Assembly: GCA_015501605.1 (NCBI GenBank)
Contig: JADNRZ010000035.1
Span: forward strand, 124,001 to 188,000
DNA from: Panaeolus papilionaceus
Lineage: Eukaryota; Basidiomycota; Agaricomycetes; Agaricales
Reading direction: 5' to 3'
Length of the DNA stretch: 64,000 bases
Below the pieces are notes generated by a model. That model was not told the DNA's origin. It was given only the letters and a program-made list of their open reading frames with translations, and ran no database searches. A program made the translations under genes and the position numbers. This document shows, in pieces, positions 39,207 through 51,690 of this stretch. The number at the start of each line of letters is the position of its first letter. Position 1 is the first letter of the stretch.

Positions 39207-40781
39207 TCATGGTGTCGTGGTGGTAGCGCCTCCACCTCTTCCTCCTCACCCATATGCATTTCATTTTTCTCAGATTTTCGATATCCAGATTTTTCACTTC
39301 CAAAACCCAGTTACCTTGCTTTTGTTTTTGGCTTCTTCATGTTTTTCTCAGCGTTTTCGTCTTGTTTTCGTGCTGCTTTTGTGTTTTGTTCGCTACGATG
39401 TGCTATTACGTCTTTGCAAGCTTGTCGTCGTCGTCGTCGTCATCGTCGTCTTCTCTCTTATCTTTCTCGAAGACCTTTCAATTTGCTTCTCAATATTGCT
39501 TTTTCACTGCTTCGCAGAACTTTACGACTCCCAATGATTGCTACTTATGTAGCTTCCCTTACACCAAACCCAGCCAAACTCCCCGATTGTTCGATCGAAC
39601 CAGAGATATCTTTACTTCTTTCTCTCCAGACCTTAACAGATTTATACAAAAAAACCTTCGTTTGAAAAATGTTGACAATTTTTCAGTTTGCACGCTACTA
39701 CGTAGTATGTAACTATGTAACTAACAAATTACACTGCTCCTTACTGTTTTACAACTTGAACTACATACGTATATGAGCACTCAACACAAGCTAAACATCG
39801 TTTTGTGTATCTGAGTGTGTATCAAGGTGCATGTCCCTATTGTCCTGATCGGCATTTACCGTCCCTGATTGGGCTCACAGTCACCGGCGTTGCCTTGGTG
39901 ATCCATCACTTCCTTCCTCCATGTCCGTTCCAGACTGCACAAACGTAAAACGCCTACCATGGTCCATGGAGGCGAATTCTTGCAGAATTTACCAGCTACA
40001 AGGCTGAGTACCAACTCCATAAATTCAACAAAATTTAGGAAATTATATTGCAGAAATATTCGCTGCAAGTTGAAGGAAGTTGAAGCGTTCAGTCTGTCAA
40101 ACGTTACATTCCGCATCATCCAACCCGCCAAGCTATGACGCCAATGTCCTTGTTTCTCCAAAAAGCAACAGAGATGACAATTTTTTCAAATTTTAATTCA
40201 TTTAATCCTGATTAATCCCACACCTAGCTAACGCAGGCCTGGCGTTGGGATAAAATTGTAAAGAGGACAAGCGTTGAAGTGCGCCGATAACAGTTGGTTC
40301 AGAAGGCTTAACGTTGCTCTTCGTTGCATATGGAAGGCTCGTCGATAAGGCGATACATACATTCTCATTAAACAAGAGCAAGCTTCATTACTTTTGTGCG
40401 GAGGTTAGCCCAGGTTGGAATCAAGGATGTCGGATTCTGACCGGATGTAGTCACCGGAATAAATACGGTTTGAGGCCGCCTAGGGCACAATTAAATCCAT
40501 CCACTCCGCTCGGGACTCGTTTTGATCAACGCGTTCAGGTTCACAGTCGCAGGGAATCGTTACACGAACGCTGGTCTTCAGGTGGCTTGACCAACTACAA
40601 CCTCACGACTTTTTTCGCTTCGTGTTCATCTCCCACATTTTACATTCATTTTACATTCATTCACTTCACCCACCGCTCTTTTAAACCCCTCTCTCTGCTT
40701 TAGTAGCAGCAGAATCGCCATCTCCCCACTCTAATCTTTTAACAGCTCCATCCAACATAACAACGCCTGGTTAGGAAGAGA
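39207..40781. other. Intergenic 1.6 kb after Argonaute
   Basis: The first 500 bases are C/T-rich and contain a TCG-type microsatellite, so apparent open frames there are compositional. No gene seen further on. The last 150 bases are CT-rich, with TTTTAAACCCC, and probably form the LPMO promoter and leader. Confidence 0.5.
39424..39452 (+). repeat. TCG/TCA trinucleotide microsatellite
   Basis: Nine to ten units of TCG with one TCA interruption, in the region downstream of Argonaute. Confidence 0.75.
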
Positions 40782-42642
40782 ATGTCTCGAATTCGCGGCC
40801 TCGTCAGCCTCGCTATTGCATCGCTATGCGCCAACGCAGTTTATGGACATGTTGCTGCTTTTCACAAAGGCATGTATTGCATAAACGTACGTTGTTTCGC
40901 GACCTGTGGAGCCTTGTGGGGCTCTTCGTTTTTCGTCTCGTTGAACCTGGTTTATTGATTTGATTCACACTTTACAGGGACCTCAAACTGCGGTTGATCT
41001 CAACTCTTACGCCATCGTCTACCCATTGTATCAGATGAACTTCAGAGACTGGTGGTGTAAGTCGTCAAAACCTGGACCTTGAACCCTACTAATCGAACCC
41101 CCCTGTTGCTCTCCTTGGTTTTCGTATCACCTCTCAATCCCCGAAAACAGTCCACGGAGTGCGTATATTGCTATCTTAAAAAGAATTAGCTCGTTCTAAC
41201 TTGAATACTCAGTGTATGGACTACCCACCGGCGGATGGAGACTACATCGACCTGTGAGTTCTGAGTTCGTTTACTCACCCTCCCTTCACTCATGGCTACC
41301 AAACTAGTCCCGCAGGCGGAACCTTCTCTGTAGAAATTGGTTCCAACCGTGCCAAAACCTCGTTGTCCTATGGAGGCAGAGACATGTCTGACTGGCCAGA
41401 TGGCCAGACGTACCCAGAGGACTACGTGAGTGTATTGTCCCAACCCTTGAAACACTCCCTAAACTGATTATTGTTTGTTATGACTCGCAGCGCGATGAGA
41501 ATTGCATTATTCATCCCAATCGTGCGCATTCGTCAATTTAAGTGCAATTAATTTCAGTCGTTCTCATCTCTTTCAGTCCACACGCAGGACCGCCAACGCG
41601 CTGCTGGCACCGTGTTTGCCATTTCATATGAGGTGAGTTTTTCGCGTTGTGTCCTCGATTAATAAACTCAATATTGGTGATGTACCCTGTATAGTCTGAC
41701 ATCCGGAAAGTGACACCTGAGAACTTGGTTGTGTTCACTGTGCGAGACAAGTATGTTGTGTCACTTATCTCATCTTGTTAGGAACTGTTTTACTCACATC
41801 AGACTGACAGGACCCCATGGAAGCGTGTCATCGTCTACGACGTCCCCGCTGCGATGCCTGCCTGCCCAGCTGGAGGCTGCATTTGCGCAGTGCGTACCCT
41901 GGTGTTTGTTTTTTTCTGAAGGAAAGCGACGCTTACCTGTCTATCCACAGTGGGGCTGGGTTCCCGATGGTTGCGGACAGCCAAATATGTATCATCAAGC
42001 TTTCAAGTGCCGCGTTTCGGGTGCGACATCGACTACTCCCGTTGGTACACCCAAGCCGCCCGTATGGTGTGAGAATGACGACTCGAAATGCGTAAAGGGC
42101 CCCAAGCAAATGGTCTACTGGAACCAGAACGAGCGCAACAACGTCTTTGTCAGTGGATGGGATTCCCGTGGTCTCCAGAAGAGCCCTACCTATAACAGAA
42201 GGATGGGATTCTACGATGGTAAGAAACCCCTGTCTTGGTTTATCTATGATGTTACTTATCCCGGTTTGTAGGTGCTCAAAACGATATCTTTGCTGGACCT
42301 CCTTCGTCAGCAAGACCGGCCAACACGAACAATAACAATGGCAATCCAAGCAATGTCAAGACGGTTCCTTCACCCGTTGCGCCGAACAACTCTGGAAGCG
42401 GCAGCACTCCCGCTGCCCCTGCTCCTACCTCATCTACTGACTCTGCTCCTCCTGCTGCCAACACCCCTGCCGCTCCCTCCAATAACACTTCAGACAAGCC
42501 TCACCATGCATCTTCCTGCAGCAAGCGAAGACGCCGAAGGGCTGCTCAGAATGAAGAGGTCAGTATGGCAAAGAGGAGTTCGCTCGTTGCGGGTGTCACG
42601 AACCACCATAGACGTCGCGGGGTTAACCACATGACGTTCTAA
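40782..42642 (+). CDS. AA14 lytic polysaccharide monooxygenase
   Basis: Secreted copper enzyme that oxidatively cuts xylan coating cellulose. A signal peptide ([22 protein letters not shown]) is followed directly by [13 protein letters not shown], so cleavage would expose the N-terminal His of the copper-binding histidine brace. Further family blocks: [74 protein letters not shown], then [20 protein letters not shown]. The catalytic part is followed by a Ser/Pro/Ala/Asn linker and an Arg/His-rich tail ([25 protein letters not shown]) ending at 42642. About 430 residues in about eight exons. No carbohydrate-binding module is visible. The start is the ATG directly before the signal peptide. Confidence 0.9.
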
Positions 42643-44152
42643 TGCGAACACGGCTAGTCGGTGTTCTTACATACAGACGCGTTGATCGTGCTCTTGTTAT
42701 TTTCCTTTTTTCTTGATGCCCCGTGTCCCATATTTTGTTGTTCTAAATGTTGTTGTCAACCCACCTATTGTTCGGGAATTTTCTCATCCATCATCTCTTC
42801 CCACCTCTGAATATCGTTTTATCATGATACATATACCCTTGACTCGTCGCATTCATCTGTTTATAACATACATATCTCCTCGAGCGTGCTCATATACCTC
42901 TTCTAGACTTAACATACAAACCCTCCTTTGTGATGCAGCTGTGCTGTTTATTTCACAATATCATAAATACCTACTGTTCAACATGCAGACGCGTCTGTCA
43001 GTGTTCCAAAGGACTTTGTCAATCTGTCAAGAGGATGCATAATGCCGGTTATCAAAGTCAGTCGTAATTGTCCGATTGTCCGACGTGTTTGGTTGAAATT
43101 ACTTAGTTCCCCGACTCCAAGATCGTGACCTTTTTGTTTTTCTGCAATGTTACAGTGCGTTGCATTGCGGTTTGCAGAACCGATTTTGTAAAAATGGTTT
43201 GGTTGTGCTTGTCAGTTGCACGTCTTGTCACGTTGAGGGTCCAGACAGGGTCATGAAATCTCAGTTTGTCGAGGACGTGAGAGAGCTTGCATGCTTAGAG
43301 CCGCTGCAGTTGATAAGACAACACATTTTAATAATAAACAAGACCGTTTTATTATGGTGCCCCAACTCAGAGAGGACAGACGAGACCTGGAGCGAGGATG
43401 GGATGGACCCTGCGCGGCATCCAAACTCTTCAAAGCGTGGGTGTAGGTCACAACGAAGCTCAACCAACATTTTTTTGCGAAATTCCGACTGCAAATCGCA
43501 AGGCACTGTACTTGACAGGAGTTTAGATCTGAAGCTCTGCAGTCCAAGTTCTATTATACTATCGTCTGTGTCTACCAGTGTTCTCGATCAGGGGTTAATA
43601 CCATATAGATACACTAATTATTGACCGTTCAAGACGTTATTGTGAAACAGGACACTCGATAGCGGCCCATTACTGGCTAATCATGAGCAATCCAAGTCCC
43701 AGCACCACCTCTGTGCTCGAGTGCACCAAGCTGAAAATCATTTTCGGCCAGAAGCTTGATCATTGATGCTTCGAAATTCATTAGACGCTCAGGTGTAGAA
43801 CTTGAATTAGACCCAAATATGAGGACCATCGGAGAATTCATTTGACTTCACGCGCCTACGCGCCCGCCGGATGATTTATATTTACTATCCGCCTAAAAGT
43901 GATGCGTGCTGTGTGGTGCCTGGTTTCGAACTTTCCGACGTCCCTGTATTTGAACATATTCAATTCATTCGAGTCCTCGCGTACCTTTTTTAATCATCAA
44001 ATTTCCCATACAAACAAATGCACAGACTCCTTACATATTTATTCGGCGATATACAAAGCACCACCCCTCTTCGAGGCCTTGTAGTTTTTGGTCTTAAACG
44101 AACCTTTATCCTTCCCATTCGCTCGCTTTTCTTCCTCTCTGTCTTTACAGTC
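42643..44152. other. Intergenic 1.5 kb, no gene recognised
   Basis: Open frames at plus 42713-43042 and 43160-43624 overlap minus-strand frames and show no motif. It contains the 3' flank of the LPMO and the 5' flank of the secreted protein gene, including TTTATATT at about 43877. Confidence 0.45.
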
Positions 44153-45626
44153 ATGAAAACCCCTACATTCCTTTCTTTCCTGCCGCTCCTCGTTACGATT
44201 CTCACCTTTGCGTTTGCTGAGGGCCGCCCCGATTTTAGATTTTCTTCAGCGTCCAAGCGCGCAACAACTCCGACGGGCAACGGTCACATGCTGAACGGAG
44301 AACGCTTGCGCCGTGGGCTTCCTCCAACCATTCCAAAGCGGTTGTTCAACCCCAGTCGAGTTCAAGGTACATACCACATGCACTTCTTTTTGAGTTTTGA
44401 AAGCGCTAACACAGTCTTCATAGCCCGAGAACCTAATCCGTCCAATGTCCCGTAAGCACGCCTTATCCACACGGACCATCGAATGCGCGGCCTCAACATT
44501 CACGCCTGATATTGATACGGTTTTAGAACTACTTACCAAGGATATATCAAGGTTGTTCGAGCTTCGGATAATGCCCCTCTGGGATACATCCCCAGTCAAT
44601 ACCAGAGTCCACCCCCCTCCTCTTATAGCTGGTACGTACTGTTCACTTTTGCCAAGTATTTGCCACTAACTGCGCCGTACATGTAGGTATGGTGTGGGCG
44701 ATAGTCGACTGCGTGTGAAGTTTACACCCCCTGTATCGGGACCTTTCAACCTCGAAATCTTAGTGAGCTGCATTTTATCCAAATTTTTAAATTTTAGTAA
44801 ACCCTGTACCTCGTGCTTATAATTCGCTACTTTACAGACACCAGGTACGAACTACCCTTACTTGGGTCTCACAGGCTCGTCCATGCCAAGGTGAATTGAC
44901 ATTTAATATGCTGATGTCTCGAACATTTTTCAGTGCTAAACACTCTTCATCTACAGTCCCACCGACCCCGACCCATATCAGCAGAATCTTGGTCGCATTA
45001 CGCAGTCGAACATAAGTACGCTGGAAGCCAATCCCTAAACCAAAGGTTATGGTTATTCACATATTTCTGTAGCTCCCGCAGGGGCACCCCCGACCGACGT
45101 GATGCACGGAAGATGGCCATACTCCTTGGTGAGTCGCATCTTTCGAGTTCGGATTTGAGCGACCCGATTGATTTCGATGCATCATGCCGCTAGTACGCCG
45201 AAACTCCTATCTGGAAATTCGACCCGATCACAAAGGAAATCACTGGTGTGCTTCGAGCCTCATGTACAAACGTTCCATGTTCTGACTTGTTTGTGATCCA
45301 GCCACTTGGATTAGCGAAAACCTAGGTAAGTCTCTCGGATGTAACTTTTGAAGGCAATTAGCTAACGTTGGATTGTTTGATACACGAAGCGCAATACCCC
45401 GTTCATTTCGCTCAGTTCTTTGGTATTGGATCCCACGTGGATGGTCTCGCTTTTATTACCAACACTTTAACTTATAACGACCTCTTGGACTTGTACCTCA
45501 TCCCACAGAGTAATCAAGCTTTAGTTGTGAGTTAGCCGCTTCTCAAATGTCTACAAACCGTGTACCAATCCCACTAAACTGCTATCGTTCCTTCAGCGCC
45601 TCTACTTCGAAGACGCGTCAACGTAA
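44153..45626 (+). CDS. Secreted protein of unknown function
   Basis: About 330 residues in about ten exons. Signal peptide MKTPTFLSFLPLLVTILTFA, then a basic pro-region with GNGHMLNGERLRRGLPPTIP and two Lys-Arg sites that a Kex2-like protease could cut. The body includes TTYQGYIKVVRASDNAPLGY, DSRLRVKFTPPVSGPFNLEI, NYPYLGLTGSS, AETPIWKFDPITKEITPTWI and FAQFFGIGSHVDGLAFITNT. The pattern of a pro-region LNGERLRRGLPP..PKR followed by a repeat-like Y-x-G-x-I and W-x-[FY]-D-P-x-T-x-[EQ]-[LI]-x-x-x-W core is one I associate with secreted mushroom proteins lacking a known activity. Most exons come from short segments, so exact splice sites are approximate. It could be an effector-like or wall protein; no enzyme motif is visible. 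Confidence 0.72.
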
Positions 45627-45961
45627 AGCGTCGACCGACCCCGGTTAATGACTCCCCAAGTCGGCGCAGGTTTTGATTTATATTGACATTTATGATGGAA
45701 TCGGACAACTGCTACGGACACATACATATCTGAGAAACGCCCAAGTACTAGACCAGTGCATCGTAGCTACCTCATAGACATTCGAGTATTATCCTCGTTA
45801 CACACTACATTGACCCTACTGTACCTTGCCTAGACCCCCTTATTAATGTACATAACCCATTTCTCATTCGATGGATTCCCACAATTCAATCAAAACGGCG
45901 CTTAAAATAAATATTAATATTAAGGTGTAAAAGATCCGCAGGCAAGACTACAATCCCGACT

Positions 45962-47863
45962 TTACAATCCCTTCTTTGGCACGGTCTCGCTAGTGATAGC
46001 GATGCGCCCGTCGACAGTGTAGCTGATAGGGCTCTTTGCCTTCACATAGTTTGCCCAAACCTCGTCCATCGTGTCCAAGCTGACATAGTCCGAGCGCTGA
46101 GGCCAGAAGTTATCACCTCCACCCGCAAGGTAGTCCAAAGTGCTCATTCTGTATGTCTTGGCGAGGTCGATGGGCTCTCCCTTGATATTGAAGGTAATGA
46201 GCCTGCTGCCGACGGGATTGGCGGGATTGTATGTAAACCTAATGCTCCTCGAGACCTGGACGAAACTAGTCACGGTCAAGTGGTTGACCTGATTCACTTT
46301 GGAGACGATGCCTTCGAAGATGGTCCAAAGCTGCTCGCCAGTGAAGTCGAGCTCGGCGATGGCGTTGCCGAAGGGGAAGCATTCTAGCGCCTGTTGGAGG
46401 GTAATGTTGCCTGCATCGATCTCGGAACGGATACCGCCTGCGTTGATGATGGCGCCAGCAAGGTCGGGGCTGGGGCGGTAATCTTCCATAGAGTCGGCAG
46501 TGAAAGATCCAAGGGTGCATTCCTGGCTCTGACAGGTTGTTTGGATGAGCGGGAACTCGGTACGGCCCAAAACTGTGTTGGCATAAGATTCGAAGGCCTT
46601 GGCCCAATCCTTGACTTGGGCCTTGAGTTTAGGCTCCTCGGCGGTTGTGTTGGTGAGGTGAATGGGAGCGCCTTCGTAGGAGACAATTTTACCACGTCGG
46701 TCGTACTCGACGTCGATATAGCCAAGATATTCACCCCAGCGGTAGGAAGTGACGACGAAAACCTCGTCTCCATCGAGATTGGTAGCAATGGTAGGATAGG
46801 CACCTTTGCTGCCGGTCATGTTTCCAAGAAGGGTATGCGAATGGCCACCGATGATGAGCGAGATGTCGCGAGTAGACTTCGCGAGTTCGATGTCCCTGTC
46901 GTAGCCGATGTGGGTCAAGGCAACGATGCGCTCAACATTGCGATGGAAGGTCTTGATGAACTTGACGGTGCGCTTCGCAGCTACGATGGGATCCTCGAAA
47001 GTGGTGCGGTTACTGGGGTTGGAGATGGTGGCAGTATCCTCAGTCGTAACAGCGATAATGGCGAGTTTATGTTTGGGGAAGATTTTATAAGGGATGAGGG
47101 AGGTGGCAAGTTGGGGGTTCTTGGAGTGGATGTTACTGGAAATCACGGGGAAGTTGAGCTTTCCAATGAAGTTGGCCAGGAGGTCGTCACCGTCGTCGAA
47201 CTCGTGGTTTCCGAGTGTCATGGCGTTGAAGCCTAGTTGGTTGAGAGTCTCCGCAATTTTGTCGCCTTTGAACAAGGTGTAGTACAAAGTGCCCTGAAGC
47301 AATGGGATAAGGATCTCATAACGATGAAAAATTCACGAAAACAACGCCTACCTGAAACTCATCTCCAGCGTTGAGGAAAAGTGAGTTGGGACTGGTTTTC
47401 CTGTTCTGGTTGATCACAGTCTTCACTCGAGAATATCCGCCAACGCATCCTGATTACAACCGTGTCATCAGCCACACGTTTCTTAGACTAGAGTCACGCC
47501 AAGCAAGAATGCACCTTTGGTAGGATCGGTACAAGACGAACCGCTCGACCTGAATTCGTCCAGATGGCTAGATTGCCATGACTTGAGATAAGTTAGAACC
47601 AGAAGGTTAGAATATGAAACGTACGCGTGAACATCGTTGATGTGGTAGAAGGAAAGTTCATAGTTGCCCTTGTTCTTCAGCTTGCCCTTGCTATCCTTTC
47701 CATTCTTGTCCTTGTTTCCGCCATTTGAAAAGCCCGAGTCACGACGTTCGAGTTGTTGGTAATGTCTGGAGACAAGCCTGTCAACCTGGGGCTCGAAGGC
47801 GACAACGCCTTTGAACAGAGATACAGCCGCATAGGCGAACGCGACGCTCGTAGAGAACAGCAT
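45962..47863 (-). CDS. Secreted 5'-nucleotidase-like metallophosphoesterase
   Basis: Two-domain UshA/5'-nucleotidase family enzyme that hydrolyses nucleotides or similar phosphoesters outside the cell or in the vacuole. Signal peptide (start at 47863, MLFSTSVAFAYAAVSLFKG), then a Gly/Lys/Asn-rich spacer with a Lys-Arg-like site. Metal-binding motifs in order: FYHINDVHA (D-x-H), LFLNAGDEFQ, LGNHEFDDGDDLL (N-H-E), AIIAVTTEDT, LTHIGYDRDIEL and IIGGHSHTLL (G-H-S-H). C-terminal domain: GSFTADSMEDYRPSPDLA, IINAGGIRSEI (the usual NGGGIR reads NAGGIR), FPFGNAIAELDFTGEQL, STLDYLAGGGDNFW. About 560 residues in four exons, with stop at 45962. All catalytic metal ligands I can identify are kept. Confidence 0.9.
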
Positions 47864-49080
47864 GTGGCTCGTGTAGAAAAATTATAAAGGAAGGAGGGTA
47901 TAAAGTGAGCTAGAAGCTGTACTGAAGTTGGCGGAGCCGAAAGAGATGGAGGGAGGAATGGGGTCTAAGCCTGGCTAGGAAGCGGCCAATGCTTGGGGTC
48001 TTCACAACGCGGCCTGTCCCTCTTTAAAGCATTCACGTTGGAGCCAGTCCTGGGATACATCACCATGTGCTGTTTCGTTCGGTGCTTGAACGGTTGCATA
48101 TGCTGTTTTTTTGCTATCGTGCGTCGCGCTCGGATAGCCGTCCAATCTCCATAATCAGACTGACAACGCGATTCAGAGTCAACAAGGTGACGACCCCATG
48201 TTTATATGTGCCTTGACTTGAGGATTTCCCCCGTATGATAGGAATCAAAGTGCAAATCTGTCAAAGGTGCGACCTGGTGGAACAGTTGTAGGTCAATGAA
48301 GCATGGTTGGGTGTTGTTGGATGTAGTCGGGAGGGAGAAAATGGGAGGACGCAAACAAAGACTGACACTCCGAGACACTGGATGTTCGTTCTTGGCATCA
48401 CCAACCGTCCCGATATCAGGCCGACTTGGACAGGATTAGGTGGGTCCATTCATTTATTGCACCTGTGCGAAGCTAAGAATAGGTTCTTGAGGTAGCAAGT
48501 AAAATGGAACACACGACTCCGATGTCGGAGAAGCGTGTTCAAGTTGAAGCACCAGAGATGACCCGCTGATCCAAACGCCCCGAGTGACTTAGGCTGTATT
48601 TTCGCAAGAAGTTGTCCAAAGTTGACAGTCAGTGTCGTGCAATACCGTGCACGTTTACAACTCCTTCGACTTGGACAGTGATCAAACGTGCGCAGCTGGG
48701 TCCCTTGATGGTTTTCACGGGTATCTGTCTAACACTGAACGTGGAAGCGACTACTGGTACCGTCCTCACAAAGGCATCAAAGAGTTTCGACCACAGCTTG
48801 TTGTCGTAGTTGACACCTGCGTCCAATTTCGCAGTGCACCTCCAAATCGATAATCTACAAAGGTAACAAATAGATTCCATAATATCAGTCTATAAATTAC
48901 GTCCAAGATCAGCACAGTACAAAATGTTGGGTATCTTGCCATGATAGAAACCAAGTTACATAAATGGGCTTCAATCGGTGCAGTGGCAAAATTCTGCACG
49001 ATAAATTATCGCACTTGATGTGTTTCAATACCTAGGACGATTAATCCCCTCTACAATCATAAAAAGTCAAGGCATTGAGA
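47864..49080. other. Intergenic 1.2 kb, one unexplained ORF pair
   Basis: Upstream of the nucleotidase and downstream of the RAD7-like gene. The block 48629-48999 is open in several frames on both strands (minus 48629-48880 has LWSKLFDAFVRTVPVVAS), but I cannot assign it. Confidence 0.4.
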
Positions 49081-51324
49081 TCAGGAGGCAGTTGAACCAG
49101 CGATGGAAGGACATACCCTGCGAGGACAGCTGGCAGAAACACGATTACATCCCCAAACCTTGAGTTCTTCCAGTTGCTTGCACCCGCCTTCAAGATTACC
49201 GCGCTTGTTGCGGGTACCCTCCAGCATCTGTTTGATTATGAAATCATCCACGGAGCGACACCAGCCCACGTCCAGCTTCTTGAGCTGGCCTCCAATAATA
49301 TCCGCAAGTCCAACGAAACGGTTCTTCGGATTGTCTTTTTGCACGCTCCCGATCAACCCAAGGGCTTCCTGTTCAACGTCTTTCAGGCCATTGATGTTCA
49401 GCACCTGCAGGTTCTTTCCTGAGTGGTAAAGAATCGCTTTGAGTGCCTCGCTCTGCAACTCTTCGTTGCGCGAGATGTCCAAGAAATCAAGTGGGGGATT
49501 GTTGCCCCACTCGTTAAAGAACTCTGCGACACCCTTGTCCGTGAGCTCGGGAAGATAGGACAGTACCAGATGACGCAGTTTAAAGATGTTCGGGAGAACC
49601 CCTTGCATCAGGAATGAATCGCCTAGAAGGGTGTGTTTGGATAGGTTGAGGTAAGTGAGGTCACCCCCAACCGCAGAGATAAGAGCAATCATTGCTTCCT
49701 CCGAGCAGGAGTGCGAAGGGTCAGAAAGATCCAGATAAGTGAGATCCGCAGTTAACTTCTGCAGCTCCTCCAGGAATACGTCATTGAGTTTGCCGACTTC
49801 TTTGAGGCGCAACTCCTTGATGTTCGGGCAGTTCTTGACCATTGAACGAACACAATCTTCATCAAACCTGGGACTCTGAGTGATTAAGAAACTTTCAAGC
49901 TGGGAATGTGATTCGAAAAACGTTTGCCATGCAGGCACTCGCACGAGGAATGGGCCAAGGAGTTCTATGCGGCGAAGGTGAGGAAGAGAAGTGCTGAATA
50001 CCTGCATAGAAGCGTCATTCAGCTGGCCACAGAAATCGAGCCGCAAAGAAACGAGATTTGCGTTGTGGTATGCCAGGGTTTCCAAAGCAGGGGGAGGAAG
50101 GTCTGAGGGGTGACGAATTATAATTTGCGATATTCATGTTTGAGGAAGCACATACTAGTTGCATCAAACAAAGTCAATGATGAGTTGCCCGGACTGTAAA
50201 ATAGATGGGCGTTTTCGACCGTCCTGGACGCGAATAAGCACATTTAAAACATGAAATAAAGTGAACACGCATACAATCCACGATTCTTTGATAGGGCCTT
50301 GGATATGGCTTCCATGTTCATCGTACCAATGTCACCCAAAGCATCAATATCATCAATATGTTTCGTAATAAGCTGGTTCACAGTTAGATCCAGATCATAA
50401 AAACAATAACAGAAAAATACCTGAATACAAAGAGATACAAGGCTTGGAAATCTCCTTTCCTCGAAGCTTGTGACGGTTCGCTTGTCTGCATTGTTGCGTT
50501 TCTTCTTGGGCAAAGCAGGCTTCTTGAAGGGATCCTTCCCTCCAGACTTGGCGCATGGATGGCACAAAAAGCCATTGCCAGAACTTGCAGCCATGGTATA
50601 CCTCGTCTAAGCACATCAATTTGTCAATGCCAGAATCAGCGAAACAAATGCATACAACCTACCACAGTGAATTGCTTCTCGCATGAGGCGCAATTCTCAA
50701 AACTCCCAACGGGGGGTTTCTTCACCCCTTTGACGCTAAACATATTCTTCGACAGGGCCGTGTACGCATCATCGTCGTCATCTTCATAATCATCGTCGTC
50801 TTCACCTTTCTTGCCCTTCTTTTTCTTCATCTTCTCCTTTTCCTTGGCTTTCAGCTTCGCTTCAGCTGCTTTACTCAGTTTGCGCTTTTTGGCTGGCGTG
50901 GGTGCCTCCTCTTCCTCATCAATTTGCATGGCATCTTCATCTTTAGTTTCAGCCTCGGCTTGACCCTCGCCTTCGTCGAGGTCATCGGAATTATACCCAG
51001 AAAACTGCAAGCACAATTGAGTGCAGGTGGATGACAAACACCGCAATCTGGGCTTACCCTTGTGACTCTCCTGCGCCTGCCAGGTCTTTCATTTGCATTT
51101 GTACTAGGAGAAGCGTTATTCGAGCGACTAGGACCAGCCTGAGCCTGCTCATCCGCATTCTGGTTCCTTGTTGCCGCTCTGTTGGCAACCGTGGTTGGGG
51201 TAATTCCCTGAGCCTGCAACACCACACCGTCAATAAACACAACACCATTATTTTAGCAACAATTCCATACCCTCAGAAACTCAGTCAAAGCTGAAGTAGG
51301 CCCTCGAACGTTATTTCTGCTCAT
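49081..51324 (-). CDS. RAD7: RAD7-like DNA repair protein with leucine-rich repeats
   Basis: Member of the global-genome nucleotide-excision-repair complex (with Rad16 in yeast) and part of a ubiquitin ligase. About 600 residues in about seven exons. N-terminus MSRNNVRGPTSALTEFLR, then RRVTRFSGYNSDD. Next come a long Lys/Glu/Asp-rich nuclear stretch (TPAKKRKLSKAAEAKLKAKE, then DDDYEDDDDD) and a Cys pair region (FENCASCEKQFTV; NGFLCHPCAKSGG), which fits the family's N-terminal zinc-binding element. The C-terminal half holds leucine-rich repeats: LVSLRLDFCGQLNDASMQVF, NIKELRLKEVGKLNDVFLEE, LTYLDLSDPSH, LVLSYLPELTDKGVAEFF, LQVLNINGLKDVEQEALGL, ending with LDVGWCRSVDDFIIKQ and LEELKVWGCNRVSA. Start at 51324 keeps the hydrophilic leader. 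Repeat content alone would also fit other LRR proteins, but the acidic/basic leader plus CxxC pairs favour RAD7. Confidence 0.88.
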
Positions 51325-51690
51325 GTTTTTCACAGGAAGGTTGGGTCAAGAACCAAGAAAGAAACAAAAGACGAACATAGGACCCTGTCCGTAAATTAAT
51401 CACGACGTGACCAACATGCACGTGAGCGCGGTAACGCGCCTTAAATGAGTCACTGGCGCGGCACCGATCGCGGAGAGAGAAGTGGGTTCAACTTGAGGCC
51501 ATGGCTCATCAACGTTTGGGGAAGGCAATTTCGCGAATTAAAAAGAAGAAAAAGAGTGGGTATCAAGGGTTATACAAGTACAGGTAGACTTTAAATTGGA
51601 AGGGTTCGTGCGTTGAAATAAGACATAGATGTTACTACATAAAAACCTCCGGCATGGAAATGGCGTTAAACAGTCCAGTGTTACAAACTG
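51325..51690. other. Short intergenic region
   Basis: Promoter of the RAD7-like gene and 3' flank of the MFS copy-2 gene, both on the minus strand. No gene seen. Confidence 0.5.

Noticed and set aside
39254..39712. 152-codon Ser/Phe-rich plus-strand frame after Argonaute
   Set aside because: Caused by CT-rich sequence and a TCG microsatellite; no start context, introns or motif.
46394..47236. 280-codon open frame on the plus strand
   Set aside because: Exactly antisense to the 5'-nucleotidase-like gene, whose motifs are unambiguous; codon bias of the real gene keeps the other strand open.
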